DNA of 64,000 nucleotides. Origin: Methylocystis sp. ATCC 49242 (GTDB taxonomy: Bacteria; Pseudomonadota; Alphaproteobacteria; Rhizobiales; Beijerinckiaceae). The DNA lies in the NCBI RefSeq assembly GCF_000188155.2, contig NZ_KE124774.1, positions 1,370,356 through 1,434,355 on the forward strand, given 5' to 3'. Each line of letters opens with the position of its first letter. Position 1 is the stretch's first letter. Position numbers and translations under genes: made by a program. The notes under the pieces were generated by a model. It was not told the origin of the DNA and searched no databases. It worked only from the letters and a program-made list of their open reading frames with translations. Shown here piece by piece: positions 50,145 through 59,518 of the stretch.

Positions 50145-51257
50145 TCATACGGCTCCAATCTCCTCCGCGTGACCTACCCGCAAACTCGCCTTGATGGCTC
50201 GCCGGACTGCAAAACTTGTCCTTTCGAAGAGGAGCCAGAACACGTAAGCCGCCAGCAGGCAAGCCGCCATCTTCACGAAGAACGCCCCGATCGACACAGG
50301 ATCGATTTTATCGCTCTTGGGGAGAAGGACGCATAACCAAGCATTTATTGGATCATGGATCAGATAGAGGCTGAACGAAATTTGGCTTATAAATCGTATC
50401 ACATTTCCCGCAGGAGCGAGCGCTTGATTGACCCAATTTCCGTCAAGAGCGGGAATGCTAGCGCAGAAACCGAGACAAATGAGAGTTTCGGCATGCGCGG
50501 GTGAAAGGAGCACTATATTCGAAAACGACTTGCTGGTTGCGCCGAGTTGATATGCGATGAGGCCGAGCGCAACCATCGCCAATCCGACAAGGCACTGCCG
50601 CCGCGCCAGCGTCGAATGGCATCTCATCTGCGCGGTCAGGGCGCCGAAACTCCAGAACAGCACATAAAGCGCACCGAGCTTTGCGAAAACGAGAGCTGCG
50701 AACAAGATCGCCATGAGGGCGAGGGGACCCGTCTTTCCCGTGAATATGGCGGCAACGGCGCCAGCCAGAACATAGAACCAGATTTCATAGGCGAGGGACC
50801 ACAGCGGCGCATTTCGGGGAAGCGTATCTACAAGGACACCGTTCAATCCGAACACATTGCCTACGGCCTGTAGCGCCCCAACCGCGTCACTGAAGATGCC
50901 GAGATTGATGGAAACGGTCAGAACGCAGGCGGGGACGAGCGGGATGAGAATACGCGTGCCGCGATCGATTGCGTAATCAGCAATCGAAAAGCGCCCTGCT
51001 CGAAGCCGCGAAATGAGGTTGCCGCCGACAAGAAAGCCGCTCAGAACGAAGAAGATCAGGACCGCTTCATGGCCTAGTCTCGTGCTTAGAAAGAAAAGTT
51101 CGACCACCGACGTGCGCTGACTGGTCGGCAGCGCGCCGAACTCGACCCAGTTGCCGCCGCGCAAATGGGTGAGCATCACCTCGATCGCCGCGAAGCCGCG
51201 AACGAGATCGAGCGCTAAAATGGAATTTCGAGGCGTCGCCAGTGCGATAACCTTCAT
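50145..51257 (-). CDS. acyltransferase 3 family membrane protein (OafA/ExoZ-like)
   Basis: 370 residues with about ten membrane segments. The N-terminal LALDLVRGFAAIEVMLTHLR contains the conserved R and H of the family (PF01757). Also seen are FFVLSGFLVGGNLISR, LWSLAYEIWFYVLAG and ISFSLYLIHDPI. These integral membrane enzymes add acetyl or other acyl groups to exported glycans. It ends the minus-strand EPS run that starts at the NusG-like gene; the upstream gene ends 16 nt before its start. Confidence 0.87.
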   Translation of the reverse strand: MKVIALATPRNSILALDLVRGFAAIEVMLTHLRGGNWVEFGALPTSQRTSVVELFFLSTRLGHEAVLIFFVLSGFLVGGNLISRLRAGRFSIADYAIDRGTRILIPLVPACVLTVSINLGIFSDAVGALQAVGNVFGLNGVLVDTLPRNAPLWSLAYEIWFYVLAGAVAAIFTGKTGPLALMAILFAALVFAKLGALYVLFWSFGALTAQMRCHSTLARRQCLVGLAMVALGLIAYQLGATSKSFSNIVLLSPAHAETLICLGFCASIPALDGNWVNQALAPAGNVIRFISQISFSLYLIHDPINAWLCVLLPKSDKIDPVSIGAFFVKMAACLLAAYVFWLLFERTSFAVRRAIKASLRVGHAEEIGAV

Positions 51258-51273
51258 TTCTCGCGCGACGCGC

Positions 51274-51915
51274 TCACGGCTGCGACGCGCCAGACTTGAC
51301 GCGCAGCCCCTGCCGCGCCGGCGCGCCTGGGCGTCCGGCAGCCAGCAGGCCGGCGCGGACGCTTTCTCGCGTCTCGTCGCGGGCGACCGATAGCGCGGTG
51401 CGCAGCGCTATGCGCTGCGGGTCGGCGATCTCGCCCCAGCCGCCGACGAGATCGCTGATCACGCCCTTGCGGACTCCGCCCGGCAGCATCGGCCATAGCG
51501 GCAGCGCGAACACTGCCCTGCCCGCCATCAGCCGGCCCTCGTTGCGGCCGGTCAGTTGAGACATCAGCAATGCGCCACTGATCCTTTCGGCGGGTTCACG
51601 GGTGGAAAAGCGCGCTCGCGCCAGATCGAGCCACGCGCCGCTGGCGAGCGGCGTCAAGACCAGGAGATCTTGCAGCGCCACGAGCCGCTGCGACGAGTCC
51701 TCCCTTCCGGAGAGCGCCAGCAAACGTGTGCGCGCGCGCGCGCCGACAGTGACGTCGCCGAGGAATGGTCGAAGCGCCTCGGGCGCGGAAGCGGCGTCGG
51801 CGCGCAGTTCAGCGAGACCATAACGCAGCAGCGTCGTCGCACGCCAAATCGTGAAGGCGCAGAGCCCGATGACAAGCAGCGCGGCGCCTGTTCTCCAGCC
51901 GGGCGCGACGCTCAT
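51274..51915 (-). CDS. EPS-locus hypothetical protein with one N-terminal membrane segment
   Basis: 213 residues. An N-terminal hydrophobic helix (TGAALLVIGLCAFTIWRAT) is followed by a helical Ala/Leu/Arg-rich region without recognised motif. The start overlaps the end of the kinase gene by 4 nt (ATGA type), so it is translated with it. No function can be assigned; an accessory role at the polymerase/copolymerase complex is possible from position only. Confidence 0.7.
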   Translation of the reverse strand: MSVAPGWRTGAALLVIGLCAFTIWRATTLLRYGLAELRADAASAPEALRPFLGDVTVGARARTRLLALSGREDSSQRLVALQDLLVLTPLASGAWLDLARARFSTREPAERISGALLMSQLTGRNEGRLMAGRAVFALPLWPMLPGGVRKGVISDLVGGWGEIADPQRIALRTALSVARDETRESVRAGLLAAGRPGAPARQGLRVKSGASQP

Positions 51916-54185
51916 TCCGTGTAGTATTTCTTGTAGTAGCGGCCGCCAAAATAATACGAGTGGGCGTATTTGCCGTATTTCTGCGCCTGAGCGTCGATCA
52001 CGCGGTTGAAAACCACGCCGGCGACTTTCTTGTGACCCGACAGACGCTCTATCGAATGAGTGACCATCTCGCGCGCCGTCGACGCCCAGCGCACGACGAA
52101 GATCACCTTGTCGACGAGATGGGAGACGATGAGCGGGTCTATGACCGGACCCATCGGCGGCGTATCGATGATCACCAGGTCGAATTCCACGCGCAGCGCG
52201 GCGACAAGCGCCTTCATGCGCTCGGAAGCGAGAAGATCCGGCGGATTCTGCGTCTTGCCGCCGCCCGGCAATACCCAGACCTTAAGCTTTTCGCTGTAAT
52301 GCATCACCGAGGCGAGGTCCGCGTCGCCAACGAGATAGTCGACGACGCCGATTTTCTTGTCGGCCTTGACGTAGCGCGATGTGGTCGGATGACGCAGATC
52401 GCCGTCGACGACGAGAACCTTCAACCCCGACTGCGCCGCGGAGCTGGCCAGGGCGAGCGCCAGCGTGGACTTGCCTTCGCCGGGAACCGTCGAGGTGAAT
52501 TGCAGCACCTTCGGCGGATGGTCGACGTCGCTCATCTGAATGGCGCTACGCAGCGAACGAAAGGCTTCGCTCATTCGCGACAGCGGCTTGACCTGGGGAT
52601 ATTCCGGAATGGTGAAGGCGGAGCCATTGACGGTGAGATCGCGCGCCTCGATCCGGGAAATCGAGGCGAGCAACGGCAGCGCCAGCATTTCCTCGATCTG
52701 GCGCGGCGTGGTGAAGCCGGCGTTGAGCAATTCGAGCGTATAGGCCCCGCCGGCGCCCGCCATCAGCCCAAGGACGAGCGAGACCAGCATGATCTGCATT
52801 TTCTTGGGCGACGAGGCGAAGCCCGGCGGCAAGGCCGGGGTGATGATGCGGGCCTCGCGCACCTCGAAGGTCGACTGCTCCTGAGTGACCTTGGCTCGCT
52901 GCAGGAAATCCTCGAACAGGCTCTTGTTGACCGCGGCGGTGCGCTCGAGTTCGCGCAGCGTAATCGCCTTTGTATTGTCGAGATCGCTGGCGCCGGTGAC
53001 CTCGCGCAAGGTCTTTTCGACCGCTTCCTGGCGCGCCTTGGCGAGTTCATATTCGTTGCGGACATTGGCCGCGAGGCGCTGCACTTCGGCGTTGATGGCG
53101 CGGTGCGCGTCGGCCAGTTGCGCGCGCAGATTGACGACGGCGGGATGGTTGCCGCTGTATCGGGCGAGCAGATCCGCCTCCTGACGGGAGAGGTCCTGAG
53201 CCTGCTTGCGCAACTCTGCGATGGGGCCGGAATTCATGATATCCGGCAGAGCAGTAATATTGCCGCCGCGCGCCTCGATCTTCTGCAAGATGTCGAGCCG
53301 GGCTTTCTTGTCTGCGGCCTCGGCGCGCGCCTGAACCAGCCGGCCGTTCAATTGGCCAAGTTGCTCCTGATTTAGAGTCGCGCCCGGCGAAGAGCCGCCG
53401 AGATTGTTCTCGGCGCGGAAGCGGGCGACGGCCTCCTCCGACTGTCGCAACTGCTGACGCAATTCGACGAGGCGGTCGGAAAGCCAGGTCGAGGCGCGCT
53501 TGGCCGCCTCGAACCGCGCGTCGAGCTTGTCGACGACATAGGCGTCAGCGACGGCGTTGGCGAGGCGCGCAGCCTTTACGGGATCCGCGGAGGTGACCGA
53601 AATGGCGATCACCGACGCCTGACCGGCGCGCGTGACGGTGAGCGCGCTCTTGAGATTCTCGATGGTGGCGATGGTCTCGGGCGCAGCCGCGTCCGACGCC
53701 CCCGGGGAACGCGACGGAATGGCGTCGCCGCCTTTTTCGCCTGCTTTTCTGTCACGCTCGCCGGACCGCGAAAACAACCCGCTGATTGTCGAGAACAGCC
53801 CGCCTCCGCTTTCGACCGACGGCGCCGCGCCGAACTCCGGATCGCTGACGAGGCGCTCCTTCTTCACGACGCGCCGCAACAAATCGCTCGACTTGATGAT
53901 CGCCATCTGGTTCTCGATCATCGAGAGATCGCGATATTCGTCATCCATGATGACGTCCTGTCCCGCGGCCTTCTCCTTGCGCGGATCGAGCAGCAACTGA
54001 GCGGTCGCGGTGTAAAGCGGCGTCTGCCGGACGATATACACAGCGCCGAACAGCAGCGCCAACGCGGTAACGCCGGCGATCAGCTTCCACTGGCGCCAGA
54101 CGAAATTGATCGCCTCGCGGATATCGAAACCGCCGCCGGTCTCAACCGGGACGGTGAAATCCTGCACGGGCTCGAAGCGGTTCAA
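51912..54185 (-). CDS. Wzc/ExoP-type polysaccharide copolymerase and tyrosine autokinase
   Basis: 757 residues. Wzz domain with first membrane helix at about 30-55 (FVWRQWKLIAGVTALALLFG) and second at about 465-485. A long periplasmic coiled-coil region lies between them (QQLRQSEEAVARFRAENNLG, LRAQLADAHRAINAEVQRLA). The C-terminal BY-kinase has Walker A TVPGEGKST, Walker A' VLVVDGDLRHP and Walker B LVIIDTPPM. A Tyr-rich tail (YGKYAHSYYFGGRYYKKYY) is the expected autophosphorylation cluster. It controls chain length and export through an oligomeric phosphorylation cycle. It is preceded by the ligase/polymerase gene and coupled to the next gene. Confidence 0.93.
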   Translation of the reverse strand: MNRFEPVQDFTVPVETGGGFDIREAINFVWRQWKLIAGVTALALLFGAVYIVRQTPLYTATAQLLLDPRKEKAAGQDVIMDDEYRDLSMIENQMAIIKSSDLLRRVVKKERLVSDPEFGAAPSVESGGGLFSTISGLFSRSGERDRKAGEKGGDAIPSRSPGASDAAAPETIATIENLKSALTVTRAGQASVIAISVTSADPVKAARLANAVADAYVVDKLDARFEAAKRASTWLSDRLVELRQQLRQSEEAVARFRAENNLGGSSPGATLNQEQLGQLNGRLVQARAEAADKKARLDILQKIEARGGNITALPDIMNSGPIAELRKQAQDLSRQEADLLARYSGNHPAVVNLRAQLADAHRAINAEVQRLAANVRNEYELAKARQEAVEKTLREVTGASDLDNTKAITLRELERTAAVNKSLFEDFLQRAKVTQEQSTFEVREARIITPALPPGFASSPKKMQIMLVSLVLGLMAGAGGAYTLELLNAGFTTPRQIEEMLALPLLASISRIEARDLTVNGSAFTIPEYPQVKPLSRMSEAFRSLRSAIQMSDVDHPPKVLQFTSTVPGEGKSTLALALASSAAQSGLKVLVVDGDLRHPTTSRYVKADKKIGVVDYLVGDADLASVMHYSEKLKVWVLPGGGKTQNPPDLLASERMKALVAALRVEFDLVIIDTPPMGPVIDPLIVSHLVDKVIFVVRWASTAREMVTHSIERLSGHKKVAGVVFNRVIDAQAQKYGKYAHSYYFGGRYYKKYYTE

Positions 54186-54231
54186 ATGCGGAGCTTTCGA
54201 CTTTGTTCTGAGGGGATGGACATCGATCAGG

Positions 54232-55737
54232 CTAGTCGGACGTTACGGCGAGCGAACTTTCGGCCTGTGCGGCGCCGGCGCCGAGGATCGCCAGAAAAGT
54301 CAGCGCCACGCCCTCCATCTGGAGACTGAAATCGACAAGCGCATGCGCGCCGACGAGGATCGAAGCCGCCGTCGCAGCCAGGGCGGGCGTGGCGTCTCGC
54401 CGTCGTGTCAGCGCGCCGCGGAAACATCGCGCCGCGATCCAGCAAACCGACAGGATGAGCGCTGAGCCGAACAGCAATCCGAGGCCGTGCCAGATTTCGA
54501 GATAGCTGTCATGCGCCTTGTCCCAGACGCCGGAGACAGGGATCGACTGGTCGCGATACATCGGGAAGACGTCAGCGAACGTTCCGTAACCGAAGCCCAG
54601 CAGCGGCGTGTCCAAGATCGAGCGCATGACGACGACGTAGACGGAAATGCGGCTCGTGTCCTCGAGGCCGGAGGTCGCCATGCGCCCGACGATCAGGTCT
54701 CCGAAAAACATGAAGCTGGCGACAAGCGCGACGGCGATGAAGACGACGGCTTCGACGCGGTCGCCGCCGCGACGCTGCTGTCGGGAGAATGACATTGCGA
54801 GCAAGGCGAACACGCCGAGCGCCGTCGCCAATATGCCGCCACGCGACACCGTCCCGAGCAAAGCGACGACGGTGACGAAACCCGCTCCGAGCAACGACCA
54901 GCCCCGCCGCCCGGTCGCCTCGATGAATTTGGTCAGACGATAGCGCATCAACCCCGCCGACGCAGGGACTTCATGCCGGAACAGGCGCAGCGTCAACGCC
55001 ACAGTGACGACAAGGCCCAGACCGGCATAGGTGGCGAAACTGTTGCGATTGACGAAGGTCGCGCGCAGGAAGCCGCCGCTCGCCGGCGCGTCGAAGGGTG
55101 GAATCTCTCCCGCGAAAAAAGCGGCGAGGATGATCGCATAGGCGGAATAGGCGGCGACGATGAGACTGACCGCGCGCAGGAGCGCGTGCGCGCGCAGGGA
55201 ATTGCGGCACAATTGCACGGCAAGCCAGAACAGACTCGCCGCCGTCAACAGGCGAATGAGCGACACCAGGGTCTCACCACGGTTGACGGAAATGGCGCCG
55301 TCGATCGGCTGACCCAGCGCATCGGCGGCCATGCCCCAGATCGGATGCGCGAGCATGGGCGGCGTCGGCGCAAGTTGCAGGCCGATCCACAACAACACGA
55401 GGCCGAACAGCGTCGCCGGCGCGTTCAGGCGCCTGAGTCCGATCGGATGCGGTTGACCGGTCGTCAGCAGATAACACTCGTAAAGCAATGTCAGCGTAGG
55501 GAAATAGACGCCATTTATTCCCCAGGCCGTGATGCGATTGCCGCCGAGCCAGAACGGCGCCCAGGTGAGACCGAGGAGAAGGCCGAAAAAGATCAGGGCC
55601 TCGACTTTGCTTTCACGCCAAAGATGCGAAAGCGGCCCGGGAAGGCGCGCAGGCGCGCTCGGCGCCGCGGAGTCAAAAATTGGTTTGGAAATGGACAGGC
55701 GGATTATTCTTTCAAACGGCGCATGGAATGTCGCCAC
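54232..55737 (-). CDS. O-antigen ligase/polymerase family protein (Wzy_C)
   Basis: 501 residues with about twelve membrane segments. The central part contains GGFLRATFVNRNSFATYAGL and LLGTVSRGGILATALGVFAL, and the large periplasmic loop has LLGFGYGTFADVFPMYRD and WDKAHDSYLEIWHGLGL, including the HxSYLE pattern of Wzy_C/WaaL proteins. It is likely the polymerase or ligase of the core EPS system, distinct from the AT-rich Wzy-like gene at 27202. Its base composition matches the other core genes. Confidence 0.88.
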   Translation of the reverse strand: MATFHAPFERIIRLSISKPIFDSAAPSAPARLPGPLSHLWRESKVEALIFFGLLLGLTWAPFWLGGNRITAWGINGVYFPTLTLLYECYLLTTGQPHPIGLRRLNAPATLFGLVLLWIGLQLAPTPPMLAHPIWGMAADALGQPIDGAISVNRGETLVSLIRLLTAASLFWLAVQLCRNSLRAHALLRAVSLIVAAYSAYAIILAAFFAGEIPPFDAPASGGFLRATFVNRNSFATYAGLGLVVTVALTLRLFRHEVPASAGLMRYRLTKFIEATGRRGWSLLGAGFVTVVALLGTVSRGGILATALGVFALLAMSFSRQQRRGGDRVEAVVFIAVALVASFMFFGDLIVGRMATSGLEDTSRISVYVVVMRSILDTPLLGFGYGTFADVFPMYRDQSIPVSGVWDKAHDSYLEIWHGLGLLFGSALILSVCWIAARCFRGALTRRRDATPALAATAASILVGAHALVDFSLQMEGVALTFLAILGAGAAQAESSLAVTSD

Positions 55738-55811
55738 GCTACCGCAGTTCGGGTGAAACCGATTGTTTCACCCGCGGCATAGCAATAGTCGTCCGCCCAA
55801 GGCGAACGAAT

Positions 55812-56372
55812 TTACGCGGCGACGAGGCTCGAACGCTCCAACGTCGCGGGGATCTTGCCGCCCATGATTTCGAGCAGCACGCGCACTCGACCATTGGCGT
55901 CGAGGCGCACGAGCTCCCCAATCGCCTGCGCGAATGGACCGACGGTCACGCGAACCGCCTGGCCCTCGACCAGATCGCGGTCGAAACGGCAGACGCCGGC
56001 TTCATCGACGTATCCGAGCAACGTCTCGACGACGCCGGCAGGGACCGGCATCGGAACGTCTTCTCCCATGATCATGCGCGCGACGCCGAACGTGCCATTG
56101 ACGGAGCGCCATCGATCACGATTCAGATCGAGGATCACGAAGAGATAACCGGGAAAGGCCGGCGCACGCACTGTGCGTAGCTTGCGCGCATGGCGGACGG
56201 TCTTGATCACCTGCGGCGTGAAGACGGCGAAACCCTGCGCCACGAGTTGCGCGCCGGCGCCCGCCTCGCGCCTTGCAAGCGTCTGAGCCACATACCAGCG
56301 TTCGCCCGGCGCGAGCTCGAAACTGCTGCGCGCGCCAGTTACGCCAAATGCGCTTCCGGACGATAAAACCAT
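55812..56372 (-). CDS. NusG/RfaH-like transcription antiterminator
   Basis: 186 residues. The NGN domain reads WYVAQTLARREAGAGAQLVA, GFAVFTPQVIKTVRHARKLR and APAFPGYLFVILDLNRDRWR. A C-terminal KOW-like part follows (LVEGQAVRVTVGPFAQAIGE). Specialised NusG paralogues sit at the head of long polysaccharide operons and allow RNA polymerase to read through them. It is first in the run 56372-50145, which fits that role. Confidence 0.9.
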   Translation of the reverse strand: MVLSSGSAFGVTGARSSFELAPGERWYVAQTLARREAGAGAQLVAQGFAVFTPQVIKTVRHARKLRTVRAPAFPGYLFVILDLNRDRWRSVNGTFGVARMIMGEDVPMPVPAGVVETLLGYVDEAGVCRFDRDLVEGQAVRVTVGPFAQAIGELVRLDANGRVRVLLEIMGGKIPATLERSSLVAA

Positions 56373-56465
56373 GTTCTACGTCGCGCTCCGGCCACTCTCG
56401 TTACACAACCGCGAAGCGGTATGGCGGCGCCTCTTCGGCCGCCTTTCCCGCATTGGTAAAGCCAT

Positions 56466-56475
56466 TTGTATACAA
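56466..56475. promoter_or_regulatory. TTGTATACAA palindrome upstream of the NusG-like gene
   Basis: A perfect 10-bp palindrome about 95 bp before the start codon. A GTATACA hexamer context recurs before the genes starting at 59366, 61252 and 62720. It could be an operator or part of a promoter -10 region. Confidence 0.35.
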
Positions 56476-56756
56476 CCGCAACGCTTTAGATAGGACATGC
56501 ACAAAAATTCTTGCGGCGGTCGCTCCGCTGGACGCGTCCGCCTTCATTACGTCATTGACCGGGAATGCTTTTTGCCTCGGGTTGGAACAGTTGGCGCGGT
56601 TGAATTGATTTCGCGCCGCCGCTCTCCGACTCCTGTCTTGCGATTTCGGCGCAATAGGGGTCTCGCGACATGTTGCGGGTGAATCGAGTTTGCGTGGATC
56701 GAGGCGTTTGCCGCCAAAGTCCGGCGCCGGAGGTTAGTTGACTGGCCAGCGCAATT

Positions 56757-56847
56757 TCGGCGAATTCGGATTCGCCTAATTTGCTCTCGCTTCATGTCTT
56801 GTCGCGCGTTCGGACGGAAAACCGCCCACACTTTTCCTGAACGCGCT
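56757..56847 (-). repeat. dispersed ~90-bp intergenic repeat, copy 2
   Basis: Reverse complement of 719-806 with few differences. The hairpin GGAAAA...TTTTCC inside CGTTC...GAACG is perfect in this copy, making it the better-preserved version. Confidence 0.7.
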
Positions 56848-57333
56848 TTAGTGTAATTGGCGATTGCGTCGCCGACGACGATCGCCCGCGTCGTCTCGGC
56901 GAGCAGGTCGGCCGAAATGTTCGCATCCAGCGTCGCTGGCGTGCACGCGAATCCAATCAGGCAAGCACAAAATCAATGGAAGTCGTTCGGAAACGACATC
57001 GTTGACCGTGACGGGCGAAGGACAAATAGCCGGTTCATTCTCCACCGCACGACGACTCCTCGGCATTCTCCCCGCTCGCAGTGTGTATGGCGCGCATCGT
57101 GCGATTGTTCGGTATCGGCGAGCAGGAATCAAAGCGCCCCCTGCCCCGCACTTGCGGAAGCGGCGCAGGGTGTCACCTCAGCACGCGCGCCGCGACACAC
57201 GACTCAGCGCTCATCGTCTGCAGCGCGAAGTGGAGGTCGTCGCGCGCGATCCCGCCCGGCAAAAGAGATGGCGCAGCGTCTGCGACGGGCGTCAAACATT
57301 CAAGATCGACTCGACACGGGTCCAAGACGGCGC

Positions 57334-57849
57334 TCAATTCGGACTGACGAAGATTCCGCCGCCGCCGCCCAAGGCGCCGCCCGGGCCAAAGCCCCCGCCC
57401 CCGGGGGAGAAGAATGTCGAGCCGCCATTCGACCCGCCGGCTTCGGCGTAGTTCTGGTTTTGCAGAGACGCCACCATCGCGCCGGTCACAGGGTCCGAAC
57501 ATCCCAGCGCGGCCTTGATTACCCGCGCCTTGTCGGGATCGGCGCCTTGCAACGCGCGAACGAGGCCGATGGCGATGGCCGCCTTCTGTTCAGGGTTCGC
57601 CATTTTCGCCAGGGCAATGACAGCCGCGGCTGCGGAGGCGTCGCCCCTTACGGCGTCGGCGATCGCCGCTGAGAGCGCGTCGCCGCCATTGGGATTGGCG
57701 TGGAGCAGGTCCTTGAGGCTCGCCGGCGGCGCTGCGTCGCAGGAATTCGTCGCCTGTTGCTGCCGGGGCGCGGGCTTCGCGTCGACGGCGGTCGCGCCCG
57801 GGAGCATGAGCGCCGCGAGGAGGAAGGAAACTGCTGCTCTGCTCATCAT
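57334..57849 (-). CDS. secreted small protein with Gly-rich tail, EPS-associated
   Basis: About 171 residues from one of two adjacent ATG codons (57849/57846) preceded by GGGGTGAA. Signal peptide RAAVSFLLAALMLPGATAVDA. The mature part is an Ala-rich helical domain (LKDLLHANPNGGDALSAAIA, AIAIGLVRALQGADPDKARV) with two Cys (after TNS and in ALGCSD), followed by a Gly/Ser/Phe tail (FFSPGGGGFGPGGALGGGGG). It lies 15 nt after the barrel gene on the same strand. The function is unknown; co-expression with the barrel suggests an envelope role. Confidence 0.65.
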   Translation of the reverse strand: MMSRAAVSFLLAALMLPGATAVDAKPAPRQQQATNSCDAAPPASLKDLLHANPNGGDALSAAIADAVRGDASAAAAVIALAKMANPEQKAAIAIGLVRALQGADPDKARVIKAALGCSDPVTGAMVASLQNQNYAEAGGSNGGSTFFSPGGGGFGPGGALGGGGGIFVSPN

Positions 57850-57863
57850 TTCACCCCGATTGG

Positions 57864-59366
57864 TCAATAACGATAGGTCAGGCCGGCCGACACGATATTC
57901 TGGGCGAACCCGGACGGCTTGCCGGCCAGAAGCATGGCGGCAGGCCAACTATACGCAAATATTGGCGTATTCCAGCCAAAGAAGCCCCACGGATTCGTGG
58001 AGAAGGTGCGCGAAAACTGGTATTCGATCGTCGCAGAAATATTCCGCCAGAAATTATAGTTCAGACCGACCCCCGTTGTCCAAGCATTTTGCTTGTTCCA
58101 GGGATTTGAAAACTGCGTCTCGCCATAGCCGCCGCGCACATAGGCCGACCAATATTGCGACAGCGCGTAATCGCCTTGCACGCGCGCCTGCAGGGTCTTG
58201 CTGGCCGCGGCCGAGGTCCAGGGCAGCGCAGCCGTCGACAAGGGAACGCCAAACCCCGTCGCGGTCGGCTGCTGGGCCGCGGACGACAGCGTCTGATCGA
58301 CGCTCGCGGTCAGGGTGATGTAGGGCGTCGGATAATAGAAGATGCGGGCGCCAAACGCCGGCCGCGACGTCGTTCCAAAATGGCCGCGCGCACTGGTCTG
58401 GCTCTGATAGCCGCCGTAGATCTCGCCGCGGAACAGGCTGATCATGTCGGAACCGAGGCCGCCGACGACGCGGTAACCATTCGTGTCCGCCCAGGAGTTC
58501 TGGTAGAAGCGCAGATCGGCGCCGGGTTCGACGAAGGCGTAAAGCTGCGGCGTGACCCACATGCCGCCGCGAATCGAACCTGTGTAATTGAGGCCATTCA
58601 GCGACCGATTGGCGAAATTGGCGCCGCCGAAGGGCGCATACCACCAGGGATCACTCGGACGACTGTCGTAGGTGATATATTGCGCGCCCGTTGTCCCGCG
58701 CAGGAACCAGCGGCCGGCGAACTTCTTTTCCACCGAGACATAGGCCGAATACTGGTTCGTATACTGCTGGGCAGCCGAAATCGTATTGGCGCTGAGGAGA
58801 TTGGCGCCGCCCGAGCCGACGCCGAAGTTGGAGCCGAAGACGCCGTTCTGGCGCGTGTAATCCGCCATGACTTGGAACGACAAATCCGCCATCGGCTCCC
58901 AATTGTGGGCAAAGCCGGCGCGGCCGGTGACGTTGGTCGGCCGCGCGTCGACGAGCGGGCGCGGCAGGAAGCGGTATGATTCTCCCAGGCCCGGATAGAT
59001 CTGGACGTCGGCCATCAGATAGGCGTTGGTCTTGTGTATGCCGTTGTCGAGCCGCGCATCCAGCGCGGGGCGCAGCCGAACGCCAACGCCCGCGACGCGA
59101 TCGAACGGCCGCTGATAGATATTGTCGTTGAACACCGCGCCAGCCATGAACGACGGGTAGAACATCCAGCCGGCCATCGCGACGCCCTGGGCGGGGCTGG
59201 GGCCCGCCGAGACGCCCAGCGCCGCCTGCGTGGCCGCCGAGGGCGCGCCAAAGGTCGCGGCAGGCGCAGCCGCCTCCTCGGCGGCGACGGTGGGCATGAC
59301 GAGAAGGACGCCGACAGTGGAAAAAAGGGCGCCCGTGCAAATATTTAGCTGCGAAAGCTTCATCAC
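57864..59366 (-). CDS. outer-membrane beta-barrel protein of the EPS locus (PF10082-like)
   Basis: 500 residues. Signal peptide about 1-28 (TGALFSTVGVLLVMPTVAAE). The rest is alternating aromatic/polar strands (MAGWMFYPSFMAGAVFNDNI, FQVMADYTRQNG, SAYVSVEKKFAGRWFLRGTT, WTTGVGLNYNFWRNISATIE) ending QNIVSAGLTYRY, a classic barrel end with aromatic last residue. This family accompanies polysaccharide export genes in alpha- and betaproteobacteria and may form or assist the secretion pore. The start is preceded within 35 bp by the GTATACA motif. Confidence 0.83.
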   Translation of the reverse strand: MMKLSQLNICTGALFSTVGVLLVMPTVAAEEAAAPAATFGAPSAATQAALGVSAGPSPAQGVAMAGWMFYPSFMAGAVFNDNIYQRPFDRVAGVGVRLRPALDARLDNGIHKTNAYLMADVQIYPGLGESYRFLPRPLVDARPTNVTGRAGFAHNWEPMADLSFQVMADYTRQNGVFGSNFGVGSGGANLLSANTISAAQQYTNQYSAYVSVEKKFAGRWFLRGTTGAQYITYDSRPSDPWWYAPFGGANFANRSLNGLNYTGSIRGGMWVTPQLYAFVEPGADLRFYQNSWADTNGYRVVGGLGSDMISLFRGEIYGGYQSQTSARGHFGTTSRPAFGARIFYYPTPYITLTASVDQTLSSAAQQPTATGFGVPLSTAALPWTSAAASKTLQARVQGDYALSQYWSAYVRGGYGETQFSNPWNKQNAWTTGVGLNYNFWRNISATIEYQFSRTFSTNPWGFFGWNTPIFAYSWPAAMLLAGKPSGFAQNIVSAGLTYRY

Positions 59367-59397
59367 GCCCCCAACACACGCACGTCTGAAAAAGCAG

Positions 59398-59432
59398 TGT
59401 ATACATTCAATTCATACTAAAGCTTGACAATT
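59398..59432 (-). promoter_or_regulatory. TGTATACA plus AGCTTGACAATT motifs before the barrel gene
   Basis: TGTATACA at 59398-59405 and AGCTTGACAATT at 59421-59432 lie 32-66 bp upstream of the start at 59366. The same 12-mer and a GTATAC occur before the GDP-fucose synthase gene. Confidence 0.4.
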
Positions 59433-59487
59433 CAATGCAAGGACAACCTTTCCGAGTCAAGGAACGCGGTCAATAAACATTTAAGAG

Positions 59488-59505
59488 TGTGGCGCTAGCG
59501 CCACA
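59488..59505. repeat. perfect 18-bp palindrome between export lipoprotein and barrel genes
   Basis: TGTGGCGCTAGCGCCACA lies 13 bp after the stop of the export gene, without a T-run. It is either a hairpin at the transcript end or an operator for the barrel gene. Confidence 0.5.
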
Positions 59506-59518
59506 GTTAGGCGCGCCG

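Larger units (their letters stand above)
56373..57333. other. long non-coding region before the EPS core operon
   Basis: About 960 bp without a recognisable gene. It holds the TTGTATACAA palindrome and the second copy of the dispersed repeat. Frames at 56857-57672 are Arg-rich shadows. It could contain the operon promoter and a leader RNA acted on by the NusG-like protein. Confidence 0.45.

Noticed and set aside
51960-53375. A 471-codon plus-strand frame
   Set aside because: Antisense of the Wzc-type kinase, whose domains are all recognised on the minus strand.
56857-57672. Long plus-strand frames before the EPS core operon
   Set aside because: Low-complexity Arg/Ala/Pro composition and antisense to the 57334-57849 gene in part; no family seen.
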